DNA of 64,000 nucleotides from a virus, in the IMG/VR virus record IMGVR_UViG_3300024429_000007, positions 1 to 64,000 of that record. The stretch is one strand, 5' to 3'. Positions 8,059 to 16,381 of this stretch are shown one piece after another. The notes below the pieces were generated by a model. That model was not told where the DNA came from, did not search any database, and was given only the letters and a program-made list of their open reading frames with translations. Positions within the stretch are counted from its first letter, which is position 1. The number at the start of each line of letters is the position of its first letter. Made by a program: the position numbers and the translations under genes.

Positions 8059-8853
8059 ATGTCAAGGATTTGGTTTCATTCAATTGACAAGAGCGGTGTA
8101 ACTGGCCTCCTCAAAAGAGCCGGAGTAAGAGGCTCGGAGCGAGCGTATTTTGGCAACCTTTTCTGTGCGGATGTAACTTGGGCAGTTTTCCGGCTTCTCG
8201 CAGATGAAAGCACAGGAAGACAATCTATTCTTCGCAATATCTTCCCGGAAGATCATTACGCTTTAAGAAGAGATTGCTTCGCTGAAGATGCCGCTTTGTA
8301 TTTCCGGTTGGCAGAAGGTACGGTGATGTTCGGAGAAAAGAAAGTCAATTTGTTCACTCTGCAACTGAATACCACATATTATTTGGGTTCCGATCCAGTT
8401 CGACTCGGTGTCCGGCTACACGCTCAGAGTGAAATACATGCCTACGTTGAGGGGCCTAATCGAAGATGGCTCGCTGACATCATCAGACAAGGCAGAGCAT
8501 TTGAATTCTTTCATGGCGATGCGGGTTGGGAATCGGTGATCAAATTGTTGAAGGAAGATGATTCGTCTCCGGTTGTCACCAGTTACAGCGTTTGCAATTC
8601 ATTTCCAAACGAAGAGGTCGCAGGCTTTGTTCCCGTTCTTAGCGATCCCCAGTGGGTCGATGGGGAAAAGAATTGGGATGCTTGGGACACAATGCCTGCA
8701 CAAGAACAATGGGATATGGGAATTGCCGGACTTAGGAGATCAGGCGGTGGATTAGAGATGAAGCCTGAGAACTGGGACGATTACTACTTTGGCGATGGAA
8801 TGGATGCGAATCAGTTTGTGGTTGAGTTGCGTAAACTTTATCCTGACTCATGA
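8059..8853 (+). CDS. Hypothetical protein
   Basis: Protein of 264 residues with mixed alpha/beta character and an acidic C-terminal third rich in Trp and Asp. The N-terminal part (MSRIWFHSIDKSG) has AAAGGA eight bases before the ATG at 8059; a longer start at 8032 lacks a site. No domain recognised; it sits between small proteins and the SbcC-like gene. Confidence 0.7.
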   Translation: MSRIWFHSIDKSGVTGLLKRAGVRGSERAYFGNLFCADVTWAVFRLLADESTGRQSILRNIFPEDHYALRRDCFAEDAALYFRLAEGTVMFGEKKVNLFTLQLNTTYYLGSDPVRLGVRLHAQSEIHAYVEGPNRRWLADIIRQGRAFEFFHGDAGWESVIKLLKEDDSSPVVTSYSVCNSFPNEEVAGFVPVLSDPQWVDGEKNWDAWDTMPAQEQWDMGIAGLRRSGGGLEMKPENWDDYYFGDGMDANQFVVELRKLYPDS

Positions 8854-8863
8854 GAGGTTGACT

Positions 8864-9145
8864 ATGTTTGAATTCCCCATTATAGAGAATGCTACGGAAG
8901 AACAAAGGGCGGAGATAGAGGCACTATCGAAGTCGTGGAGGGCGGTCGATAAGGAAATGGAGATATATCTTTCAACGGCAAAGATGAAAAAACCTTGGGG
9001 GCGACGGAAGAGAGCGGCGAGGGAGAATGCAATCGTTTTGGCGAGAACAGCAGTAATGTTGGCGATGAAAAGAGCGGATGATATCTATCTATCGCTGGGA
9101 AATGAAGGAGACTTAAATTGCGTATCGAGAATATCAAGCTTCTAA
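8864..9145 (+). CDS. Hypothetical helical protein
   Basis: Protein of 93 residues, mostly charged helix, with a basic KKPWGRRKRAARE patch in the middle. AGAGG precedes the ATG at 8864. It overlaps the SbcC-like gene start by 28 bases, so the two are likely co-translated. Confidence 0.6.
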   Translation: MFEFPIIENATEEQRAEIEALSKSWRAVDKEMEIYLSTAKMKKPWGRRKRAARENAIVLARTAVMLAMKRADDIYLSLGNEGDLNCVSRISSF

Positions 9146-11262
9146 AGATAGCAAATCACGCGGAGACCGAGTTCAACTTCCCGGATGTCCCGATCTTAAC
9201 TTTTGTCGGTGATTCGGGAAGTGGAAAAACCTCGTTGATCGAAGCGGTTCCTCTTGCGATCTACGGCATAAGTCCTTCCAGGGATGCGAATGTCTATCAA
9301 TCGGCATCTCGATCTTGGAGGGGAAAGTGTTCAATTGAGGCGGTGGTCGCTGAGAATGGAGAGGGTGGACGAAGACTAAAGATCGCCCGAACTTGGATGC
9401 AGGGTGAGAACGTCACCGGATCCGAACATCGAGTCTTTATCTCTGAAGATCGGGAAGGGGAATGGGTTCAGATTAGCTCCGGGAAGATTTCCGATGCGAA
9501 GAAGATTCTGGATCCGCTTTTCCCGCCTTACGAGGTCTTCCTGGTCACTAACTTTGCCGCTCAGACAGGAGCGTCTCTGCTCACGGCCAGTCAAGAAGAG
9601 CGGAGAGAGATCCTCGGAACGTTGCTTTCACCGCTGCTCTTTGCCGAATTCGACTCACTCCACGAGGCCTCGAAATCAGAGCGTCAGATGGAAGAAGATC
9701 GAAACCGAAAGGTGAAGCAAAGACTTTCTTTCGTCCAAGATCGCTTCGTAGAGATCTCGGGGAAACAGGCTGTCCCGATTCTCGATATCCGGAAGGACAT
9801 CGCACGACAAGATCTGGTTCTCGCCGAGTCGAACGCCGAACTTGCGAGAATTTCGAAGGAGGGTAGCGACCTGAAGGTGGCATTCGTCGAAGTTCAATTT
9901 CAGCTTGAGACGCTGACTCGATTGAGTAAAGAACAGGAAACCGAGCAGAAACGTCTCGATCAAGTCACGAAAGAAATCGAAGCTTACGTCGAGGAGACCT
10001 TCGATCCGCACCAATTGCAGTTGTTAAGGACCGAGAAGAGAGAGAAAGCCGATCTTCAAAAGGAGCTTCAGGAGCTTCAAAATAAACGCATCGAGGCGGA
10101 ACAGAATTTGCGAAGGATCGAGTCAAGACGTATTGAGAAGTTTGGGATATTCCAAAATCTTCGGAAGGCCATTTCGACCCTGGACGACGTTCCCTGCGAC
10201 GAGGACCTCCAGAAGATCTGTCCATTCGTGAAAGACGCTGCCGAAGCCAAACGGGCGCTGCCCGATTTGGCGAAGGCGCTGGACGGGATCGACGGAGAAA
10301 TGGATGCGGCAGGAGAAATTGTCCGGGCCCGTGAAGGAGCGGTTTCGATTACATTGGGAAAGCTTGAGCGATTCGCTGATCTCGAAGACAAAGAACGTGA
10401 ACTATTAGAATTGAAGCAGTCCATTGAGCTTCGGAAAACAACTCACGAATCGTTATTGCGAGAACAAAAACAACTGGCCGATCGCATTGTGAAATTGAAG
10501 GAAGATTCGGCAGAGATCCAGATCGATCCAAAGGCGAGAGAGTTCCCGGAGTTGTTAGATCAACTCCGAAAACGGTGGTCGGAAGCTAAAGAAACGAACT
10601 CGGTTTTGAAAGGAAAGCTTCAGAACACTCGGCGAAGCCTGACTATCGCCGAGCAAAATGTCGAAGAGATCCACCAAATTAAGGGGCAGGTCGAAGAGAT
10701 CGGAAAAGAGATTTTAATCTCTGACGCCGAGATGGAAATCTGGGGCATTCTTGAAGAAGGCTTTTCCCGAAGAGGGGCCCAGGCGCTGTTACTTAAGAAT
10801 GAGCTCGATCTTTTTGAACATATCATTCAGGAATACCTCGATATTGTTTTCGCCAATACTGGGAAAGACATCAAACTTTCGTTCGTGATGGAAAAACTGC
10901 TGAAGACAAAAAAGGACGAGATCCGAGAGAGCTTAGGAATCCAATGCGAGATCAACGGGGTGGAGCTTGATGTGAATGAGTTGAGCGGAGGTGAAACTCA
11001 GGGCGTATCGATTGCCCAACGAGCGGGTTTGCTTTACTACAATCAGATGAAAAATGAAGGCAATCTCGGGTTTTGTTTTTGGGATGAGCCAACGAGCAAG
11101 ACGGACCGCAGGATTTCATTGAACGTTTCGGGAGTCCTTGATAAGCTACGGGAAGTGTACCCACAGATCATAGTTGCGACTTACGACCCCGAGCTTCTTA
11201 GAACTTCGGAAATCTTCGAGGTCAAAGAAGAAGACGGGGTTGCCGCGATTGGAAAGCTTTAG
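9118..11262 (+). CDS. SbcC/Rad50/T4 gp46-like SMC ATPase
   Basis: ATPase partner of the SbcD-like nuclease at 261-1319. Walker A GDSGSGKT (residues 31-38), a long coiled coil (about 170-560) broken near residues 360-375 by PC..(8)..CPF, which looks like a variant zinc hook instead of the usual CxxC, the ABC signature LSGGE (near 622) and Walker B GFCFWDEP (near 650). The start is TTG with GGAG eight bases upstream. Length 714 is normal for phage members. The complex probably resects or processes DNA ends. The two subunits are split by about 7.8 kb of other genes. Confidence 0.92.
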   Translation: MRIENIKLLKIANHAETEFNFPDVPILTFVGDSGSGKTSLIEAVPLAIYGISPSRDANVYQSASRSWRGKCSIEAVVAENGEGGRRLKIARTWMQGENVTGSEHRVFISEDREGEWVQISSGKISDAKKILDPLFPPYEVFLVTNFAAQTGASLLTASQEERREILGTLLSPLLFAEFDSLHEASKSERQMEEDRNRKVKQRLSFVQDRFVEISGKQAVPILDIRKDIARQDLVLAESNAELARISKEGSDLKVAFVEVQFQLETLTRLSKEQETEQKRLDQVTKEIEAYVEETFDPHQLQLLRTEKREKADLQKELQELQNKRIEAEQNLRRIESRRIEKFGIFQNLRKAISTLDDVPCDEDLQKICPFVKDAAEAKRALPDLAKALDGIDGEMDAAGEIVRAREGAVSITLGKLERFADLEDKERELLELKQSIELRKTTHESLLREQKQLADRIVKLKEDSAEIQIDPKAREFPELLDQLRKRWSEAKETNSVLKGKLQNTRRSLTIAEQNVEEIHQIKGQVEEIGKEILISDAEMEIWGILEEGFSRRGAQALLLKNELDLFEHIIQEYLDIVFANTGKDIKLSFVMEKLLKTKKDEIRESLGIQCEINGVELDVNELSGGETQGVSIAQRAGLLYYNQMKNEGNLGFCFWDEPTSKTDRRISLNVSGVLDKLREVYPQIIVATYDPELLRTSEIFEVKEEDGVAAIGKL

Positions 11263-11272
11263 AGAGGAAGGA

Positions 11273-11482
11273 ATGGAACAAGATGACGTGATGGAAGTAC
11301 GGATTTCCGGGGAAAAGAAATTGAGAAAGATCGATTACTATGAACAGGTGAATGATTTACCCTTTCCCAGAAACCGTTCCGTCCCCGTTCTTCGAATCGG
11401 CGAAGAGTTGATTAGAGTGCTCGATGATATCCCCCTTATAGTCAAACTGAGGCAAGAAAAGAGCTATTTTGGAAAGTTATGA
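11273..11482 (+). CDS. Hypothetical protein
   Basis: Protein of 69 residues. The segment SVPVLRIGEELIRVLDDIP vaguely recalls the C-terminal half of a glutaredoxin-like fold, but no CxxC active site is present, so no such claim is made. GAGAGGAAGGA precedes the ATG. Confidence 0.5.
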   Translation: MEQDDVMEVRISGEKKLRKIDYYEQVNDLPFPRNRSVPVLRIGEELIRVLDDIPLIVKLRQEKSYFGKL

Positions 11483-11512
11483 TGTCTCAAGCATTGTGGG
11501 AAGGAGATGCGT

Positions 11513-11734
11513 ATGTTGATCAAGTTTAGAATGAAAGCCGATGTCTGTTTTCAGGCAAGAGCTTTGGATGATGCGTTTAGACTTCTCTCGGAACATTTTC
11601 ATATTCTGGCGCAAGATTTGCATCTTCAAGAGGATTTCGATAAGCCCTATCTCTTCTCATCGGGTGTTATCGCGATCAAACCGGTGACGGTGTTTGAGAA
11701 GGAAGAAAGTTGTCAGAAGGTGAGTCCCAAATGA
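11513..11734 (+). CDS. Hypothetical protein
   Basis: Protein of 74 residues starting MLIKFRMKADVCFQAR with a short alpha/beta pattern. The ATG at 11513 is six bases after AAGGAG; the ATG at 11507 abuts it and is less likely. It overlaps the radical SAM gene by ATGA, so the two are coupled. Confidence 0.55.
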   Translation: MLIKFRMKADVCFQARALDDAFRLLSEHFHILAQDLHLQEDFDKPYLFSSGVIAIKPVTVFEKEESCQKVSPK

Positions 11735-12597
11735 AAGTCAATCTCCTAACAGACGCGCCGCGTCATAATCTGGCGTTGATGAAGATTTCGACTTACCATA
11801 AAAAGCAGGGCGATGAGGTAGCTCTGAATCAACCTCTCCGGCCAACGGATGTTTCCTATGGATCCTGGCTTTTTACTTCATCTCTCAAATACAACTGTGA
11901 TCTGGAAGGGGGGCCGGCCATCAGTCCGTATAATCGATCACCCTGTGAGATGGAAAGACCCGATTACGATCTGTTCCCGAATATGGATTATTCTCTGGGC
12001 TATACTTGGTCGTATTGCCCGCGCAGATGTAAGTTCTGCGTCGTACCGAAACAGCGTAATCCCCGGGTCCATCATTCGATTTGGGAATTCCACGAACCCA
12101 GATTTCGAAAGATATGTCTTCTGAACAACAACACTTTCAGCGATCCCCAATGGAGGGAGACCTTTGAAGAAATCTGGGACGCCGGTCTGACTGTTATCGA
12201 TGAAAATGGGTACGATCTCAGACTCGTAGATCACGAGCAAGCGGAAGCGCTCAAGCAAACGAATTTCTATACCGGAATTCATTTTGCTTGGGATCGGATA
12301 ACAGATGAACCAAAGATCATCAGGGGATTGAAGTTACTCAAAGAATATCACCTGCGATCCGTCAACAATCTGGTGTACGTGTTGATCGGTTTCGACACGA
12401 CTATGGAGGAAGATCTTCACCGGTGTCAGGTCATCAACGATCACGGTCTGACTCCTTATCCAATGCTCTACTCAAGAACTGAATATACCAGATCATTTAG
12501 ACGCTTCATCAATCTGCATTATTACAGGACGTACAAGACAATCACTGATGCCTGGAAGGATTACAAATACCGAAAAGAACAGGAGCCTTCCGAATGA
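11731..12597 (+). CDS. Radical SAM protein
   Basis: A [4Fe-4S]-dependent radical enzyme that cleaves AdoMet: the motif CPRRCKFC (CxxxCxxC) lies near residue 98. The first 90 residues (MKVNLLTDAPRHNLALMK) resemble the N-terminal region of B12-binding-type radical SAM proteins, though no cobalamin motif is clear. Substrate unknown. Coupled by ATGA overlaps to both neighbours. The need for an intact iron-sulphur cluster hints at an anaerobic or low-oxygen host, which is inference only. Confidence 0.85.
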   Translation: MKVNLLTDAPRHNLALMKISTYHKKQGDEVALNQPLRPTDVSYGSWLFTSSLKYNCDLEGGPAISPYNRSPCEMERPDYDLFPNMDYSLGYTWSYCPRRCKFCVVPKQRNPRVHHSIWEFHEPRFRKICLLNNNTFSDPQWRETFEEIWDAGLTVIDENGYDLRLVDHEQAEALKQTNFYTGIHFAWDRITDEPKIIRGLKLLKEYHLRSVNNLVYVLIGFDTTMEEDLHRCQVINDHGLTPYPMLYSRTEYTRSFRRFINLHYYRTYKTITDAWKDYKYRKEQEPSE

Positions 12598-12902
12598 AAG
12601 TCCTCGTAAAAAGAACATCCGGGAAGAGTAAGTGGGATAAGACAAAGATTCATATTGTCAACGAAAAAACCAAGAGAGCGGGGTGTACTCCTTGGCCGAC
12701 TACTGAATCTCCGGATTGGGACGTTCAGGAAATGGAGGAAAATGTTTATCTGAAGGATGAAAATACCTGTCTGAATTGTTGGAAGAGATTTGAACGCGCG
12801 CGGGGGAAGGAAGACTTCGACGCCACCAAGTCAAAGAAGGCAATCGCAAATAGGAAGTTAGCGGAGTGGAACAAGCTGGTAGAGAAAGCGAGGAAAAAAT
12901 GA
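12594..12902 (+). CDS. Hypothetical basic protein
   Basis: Protein of 102 residues, strongly basic at both ends, with a CLNC pair near residue 59 and one earlier Cys that might bind a metal. It follows the radical SAM gene by ATGA overlap and overlaps the amidase start, so it may act with either; no family recognised. Confidence 0.6.
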   Translation: MKVLVKRTSGKSKWDKTKIHIVNEKTKRAGCTPWPTTESPDWDVQEMEENVYLKDENTCLNCWKRFERARGKEDFDATKSKKAIANRKLAEWNKLVEKARKK

Positions 12903-13501
12903 GGATTGCAATGTCTATTGGTCATGGGTACGGAAACAACGAATTCGGTGAGCTTCTTTACGACCCGGGTGCGATAAACAAGAGTACCGGATTGACTGAA
13001 TTCGAGGCGGTCAAGCAGATCGGATTCACGCTTTGGTCAATGCTCGAGTACAGTTCGGTTGAGGTGGTTACGATTTCCTCCTGTTCACTGGAGGAGAAAA
13101 TTCAGATCATCAATGCGGAACATAAGCGGGAGTTCATCGAACTCGCCATCGAGATTCATTTGAATGCGCCTTCGCCATCGGTCGGTGTAGAGACGCCGGC
13201 CATCGATGCAGCGATCAATGGCACCGAGGTCTGGTATTATCCCGGATCTGCGATTGGGAATCTGGCCGCGCAACATCTTCAGGTAGCACTCGTAAAGACT
13301 CTTGGTTTTCGCAATCGACGCATTCGTTCGAATCATACGCTGGCATTTCTTCGAAATACGAAGCCTGCCGCTATTCTGACGGAAGCGGCGTTTATCACTC
13401 ACGATCCCGTGGCGATCGCCCTGAAAGAAGGGTCACTTGTTCCGAGAATCGCATGGGGACACGCTCTGGGAATCTGGAACTTTGTAGAAGCGCTGCAATG
13501 A
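12899..13501 (+). CDS. N-acetylmuramoyl-L-alanine amidase (Amidase_3), endolysin
   Basis: Zinc amidase that cuts the bond between muramic acid and L-alanine in peptidoglycan. Visible residues: His9 in IGHG, Glu34 in TEFE, His87 in EIHLNA and Glu162 in LTEAAF, the expected zinc and catalytic set. At 200 residues it is a single catalytic domain without a wall-binding module or signal peptide, as in phages that use a holin. The ATG overlaps the previous stop (ATGA) and GAGGA lies upstream. It ends the plus-strand operon together with a small membrane protein, forming a probable lysis pair. Confidence 0.88.
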   Translation: MRIAMSIGHGYGNNEFGELLYDPGAINKSTGLTEFEAVKQIGFTLWSMLEYSSVEVVTISSCSLEEKIQIINAEHKREFIELAIEIHLNAPSPSVGVETPAIDAAINGTEVWYYPGSAIGNLAAQHLQVALVKTLGFRNRRIRSNHTLAFLRNTKPAAILTEAAFITHDPVAIALKEGSLVPRIAWGHALGIWNFVEALQ

Positions 13502-13647
13502 TCGAGGAGAAGTCAGTGATCAGTAATTTCTCGTGGCTCGTGATCGTAGGCAATGGGATCGCCTGTTTTTTATTTGGCCTGGTTGTAGGCCGGCTGGCCA
13601 GATGGAGAGCGGATGGAAAGACTCGAACAAAGGAAGGAGAATCGTGA
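13498..13647 (+). CDS. Small single-span membrane protein, holin or spanin candidate
   Basis: Protein of 49 residues with one transmembrane span (about residues 8-32) and a basic C-terminus. It starts by ATGA overlap with the amidase gene and is the last gene before the terminator. Position and topology suit a lysis accessory protein such as a holin or inner-membrane spanin, but no family signature is present. Confidence 0.55.
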   Translation: MIEEKSVISNFSWLVIVGNGIACFLFGLVVGRLARWRADGKTRTKEGES

Positions 13648-13745
13648 TAAATGCATGACGGATTGTGCCTGTGGGATTGATATGCTTCTTCCTCGGCTGG
13701 TGGACAAATCATCGCTCTTGAGTCCACAGAAGGACCATAAAATTA

Positions 13746-13776
13746 GCTCGGGCAATCGCCGCCCGGGCTTTTTTTT
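13746..13776. terminator. Rho-independent terminator between convergent operons
   Basis: The stem GCTCGGGC / GCCCGGGC (8 bp, one wobble pair) with a 7-base loop is followed by eight T residues on the plus strand. It ends the plus-strand operon. On the minus strand the same hairpin is followed by TAATTTTA, a weaker tract that may stop the late operon just after the HIT gene. Confidence 0.88.
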
Positions 13777-14137
13777 ATTCCCAAAATTTTTTTACGTTAT
13801 CTTTCCTTCGAATGCGAATATGCAGATGATTGATAGTCACGTGCCACCCGATATGAGTCACTACTTCAAATTTGTCCAGTTTCATCATTACCGGGAGTTG
13901 CAAAAGCAGACTGGCAGCCATCGCCAGATTTTTCGGAGTGCATTCGATATGTTTCTTCGGAATCAAAAGGATATCATCGGACTTGATGTCCTTGATCGCC
14001 ATTGCAAATTCGGTTTCAAAATATATCGTAGCCGGGGTTCTTTTAGCTCCGATCTCACAAAAGACGCATCCTGGTTTTTCTTTGAGTCCGTAAAGCATAT
14101 CGTTTTCAGGGTCTTTACCAGTCGGCGCGGTACTCAA
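13775..14137 (-). CDS. HIT-family nucleotide hydrolase/transferase
   Basis: Histidine-triad fold protein. CVFC..I (near residue 25) and the KHI..-type strand match HIT proteins, and NHLHIRI near the C-terminus is the triad, but the first His of HxHxH is replaced by Ile. The second and third (including the usual catalytic His) remain. Relatives hydrolyse adenylated compounds such as aminoacyl-AMP or transfer nucleotides. It overlaps the GluQ-RS-like gene by 23 bases, suggesting a paired function. The listed start is TTG; ATG at 14098 is an alternative. Confidence 0.72.
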   Translation of the reverse strand: MSTAPTGKDPENDMLYGLKEKPGCVFCEIGAKRTPATIYFETEFAMAIKDIKSDDILLIPKKHIECTPKNLAMAASLLLQLPVMMKLDKFEVVTHIGWHVTINHLHIRIRRKDNVKKFWE

Positions 14138-15467
14138 AGTTGGGCTTCAGGCCGAGTCCGGAAAATGCCCTCTCAAAGTCGATTGCCTCGACTAAATCGG
14201 GCAGACCAAGCAGATCGGATTTCCACGAAATGATTCCTGCGCTCCGAGCAAGATTCGTAAGTACTTCATTTGGAGTCGATCCGCTTTCCAGTTTTTTAAT
14301 TGCAGGTGGGCTTCCGATGAATTTGCTCAATTTGACTTGTCTGCGATCGACCACCATCCCATGAAAGAGATTGTTCGCCACGTATCCGATAAGCTTTCCG
14401 GCTTCTCTTTCCAACATTGTGAAGGGTGCGATGTCCGATCCTCTGATCGAGTGTGTGATCCCGGCCTTCTGATCGTCTAATGCCGAAGTGAAACAAAGAT
14501 CCGGAATTCTGTTGAAATAAATCGCAACGTCAAGCGGAGCTTCGGACCGAACTCTAAGAACGGTTCGAGCGTTACGCAGATTACCTTTCTTTTGTAGATC
14601 TCTGCAATGATCGTCGTAGTAGTACTCGCGCTTGATCTCGTGGCACAGTTCATTTACCTCAAGCGTAATAAAACGAGTCTTGACCGGAGCAAACGAGAGC
14701 TGGTCGGCGACGGCGCCCTCGTAAGCGCCATTCGTTCTCGATGAGACGCAGAAGTTATTTTCTCGGGTTATAGAGACAAGTCCCCCGATACACAGTCCAT
14801 CTGGAATGCGAAGCCTGTAAGATTTCACCGGGTAAAAATTCCACAGCACTTCTACCGCTCCGACCCAAACTTCTTGACCAAGATCGATAGTTAAGTGAGT
14901 ATCACGGGGAGGGTCGCACAGCGCACCGACTTCATACGCCTTCCAGGATCTTTCCGAACCGTCTGTGACGTTTTGAGCTTCATATCCCTTTGCTTCGGTG
15001 CTGGCTTGTACCTTTTGGCCCAACGCCACGTCTCGACGGGTCTCCGCTCGGTTGGCGTCGAACACTTTTATCCGCTGAATCTCGCAAGGACCGGGATATT
15101 TTTCTTCTCGGATCAGAGCCTTCAAGTTCGATTGGTCAAATCGGGTGCGCTCAAAAATATCGCCGGCCGTGCAATCGCAGAAATATACTCTCGGATCGCT
15201 TGCGATTTCCTCGATCTGCTGTCGGTACCATCCTCTGCTATCGCACTGCCAAATGATCCTGTCCGGACATAATCCGAAAGTTTCGAGATCCCGGATGAGG
15301 TCATCGCCAATCTTTCTTCGCTGGTCGCCCACCTTCTGTCCATCCAATCTAAGATAAAATAACCCTCCCTCTCGCTTGGCAAAGGCATAATTCAGAAGAG
15401 CGTTGTAGAGCGTCCCCAAATGCAAACTCCCACTCAGAGTCGGCGCAGCTCGGGTAATAACTTCCAT
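14115..15467 (-). CDS. GluQ-RS-like class I synthetase with inserted discoidin-like domain
   Basis: The N-terminal part matches the catalytic domain of glutamyl-Q-tRNA(Asp) synthetases: SGSLHLG (residues 12-18, HIGH-like), and CDC..(24)..YPGPC (97-128) as in their zinc site. At about 140-275 an F5/8 type C (discoidin/galactose-binding-like) domain interrupts the fold (VTDG, TIDLGQ, FAPVKTRFITLEV). The catalytic fold then resumes with DD (331-332), ITHSIRG (337-343) and KLSKF (379-383, KMSKS-like). There is no anticodon-binding domain. ATG at 15467 follows AAGGAGG. It may activate an amino acid and attach it to a non-tRNA acceptor such as a glycan; this is inference from the insert and the glycan-gene context. 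Confidence 0.8.
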   Translation of the reverse strand: MEVITRAAPTLSGSLHLGTLYNALLNYAFAKREGGLFYLRLDGQKVGDQRRKIGDDLIRDLETFGLCPDRIIWQCDSRGWYRQQIEEIASDPRVYFCDCTAGDIFERTRFDQSNLKALIREEKYPGPCEIQRIKVFDANRAETRRDVALGQKVQASTEAKGYEAQNVTDGSERSWKAYEVGALCDPPRDTHLTIDLGQEVWVGAVEVLWNFYPVKSYRLRIPDGLCIGGLVSITRENNFCVSSRTNGAYEGAVADQLSFAPVKTRFITLEVNELCHEIKREYYYDDHCRDLQKKGNLRNARTVLRVRSEAPLDVAIYFNRIPDLCFTSALDDQKAGITHSIRGSDIAPFTMLEREAGKLIGYVANNLFHGMVVDRRQVKLSKFIGSPPAIKKLESGSTPNEVLTNLARSAGIISWKSDLLGLPDLVEAIDFERAFSGLGLKPNFEYRADW

Positions 15468-15478
15468 CAGATCCTCCT

Positions 15479-16381
15479 TCAGCATCCATTGTATCCGCTG
15501 ATAACAGAAACGGTTCCGTCAGCATTATTTGTCACAAAAGCTTTCTCTAAACTCTCATCGCAAATAACTCCGTAAGGGACATCCCCGACATCAATAGTCG
15601 CCGAAACTGTATTCGACGCGGTATGGATAATGGATACCGTGTCCGAACCAGAATTAGCTACGAATACTTTTCCGGCAGTCTCATCACAAGCTACGCCGTA
15701 TGGCTCAACTCCAACTCCAATAGTGGCTGAAACAGTATTCGATGCGATGTGAATCACAGAGACCGAATTCGAATCACGATTTGTTACAAAGGCCTTCCCG
15801 GCGTTTTCGTCAACAGCAACTCTGTGAGACTGGACTCCCACATTTATTGTAGCGGAAACAGTATCTGATGCGGTGTGAATCACAGATACTGTCGCATCAC
15901 GACTAACCGAAAAAACTTTACCTGCTGACTCATCACACGCAATTCCAGGGTTGCTGCTTCCCACAAGAATTGTCGCAGAAACCGTATTCGTGGGAGTATG
16001 AATAACGGTGACTGCGGCCCAACTGTGAAGTGCAATATACGTCTTCCCGGCACTCTCGTCGCAATCAACGCCATCGGGATGTTTTCCTACAATTACGGTA
16101 GCTGAAACAGTGTTCGATGGCGTATGAATCACCGATACTGTATCTGTAGTCGATCCTGATCGATTCGTTACAAACGTCTTTTCCGCCGTTTCATCACACG
16201 CCACTCCAGTAGGCGTAATCCCTACTCCGATAGTGGCTGAAACAGTGTTAGACGTAGCATGGATAACGGATATGTTATCCGAACCTGAATTTGCCACAAA
16301 TACCTTTCCAAGTATTTCGTCACAAGCGAGCAAGAGCGGAGAAGTTCCAACTCCTATTGTCGCTTCAACCACGATTGCCAT
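15479..16381 (-). CDS. Seven-bladed YVTN-type beta-propeller protein
   Basis: The 300 residues are almost entirely seven tandem units of about 42 residues built on SVIHTASNTVSATIGVG...GVACDETAGKVFVANSGSDT. Seven units equal a closed seven-bladed propeller. No signal peptide is seen. The N-terminus (MAIVVEATIGVG) and the C-terminus (VISGYNGC) are shared with the three-unit protein at 18333-18725. The units are very similar, implying recent duplication or homogenisation. Propellers of this type usually bind ligands or proteins; a virion surface or receptor-binding role is possible but unproven. It overlaps the upstream glycosyltransferase gene by 17 bases. Confidence 0.85.
   Translation of the reverse strand: MAIVVEATIGVGTSPLLLACDEILGKVFVANSGSDNISVIHATSNTVSATIGVGITPTGVACDETAEKTFVTNRSGSTTDTVSVIHTPSNTVSATVIVGKHPDGVDCDESAGKTYIALHSWAAVTVIHTPTNTVSATILVGSSNPGIACDESAGKVFSVSRDATVSVIHTASDTVSATINVGVQSHRVAVDENAGKAFVTNRDSNSVSVIHIASNTVSATIGVGVEPYGVACDETAGKVFVANSGSDTVSIIHTASNTVSATIDVGDVPYGVICDESLEKAFVTNNADGTVSVISGYNGC

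Noticed and set aside
11273-11482. Glutaredoxin-like protein
   Set aside because: The active-site cysteines are absent and similarity is limited to one short strand-turn segment.
13613-14233. A 206-codon plus-strand frame crossing 13.75 kb
   Set aside because: It runs through the terminator hairpin and lies antisense to the HIT and synthetase-like genes; composition looks like a shadow frame.
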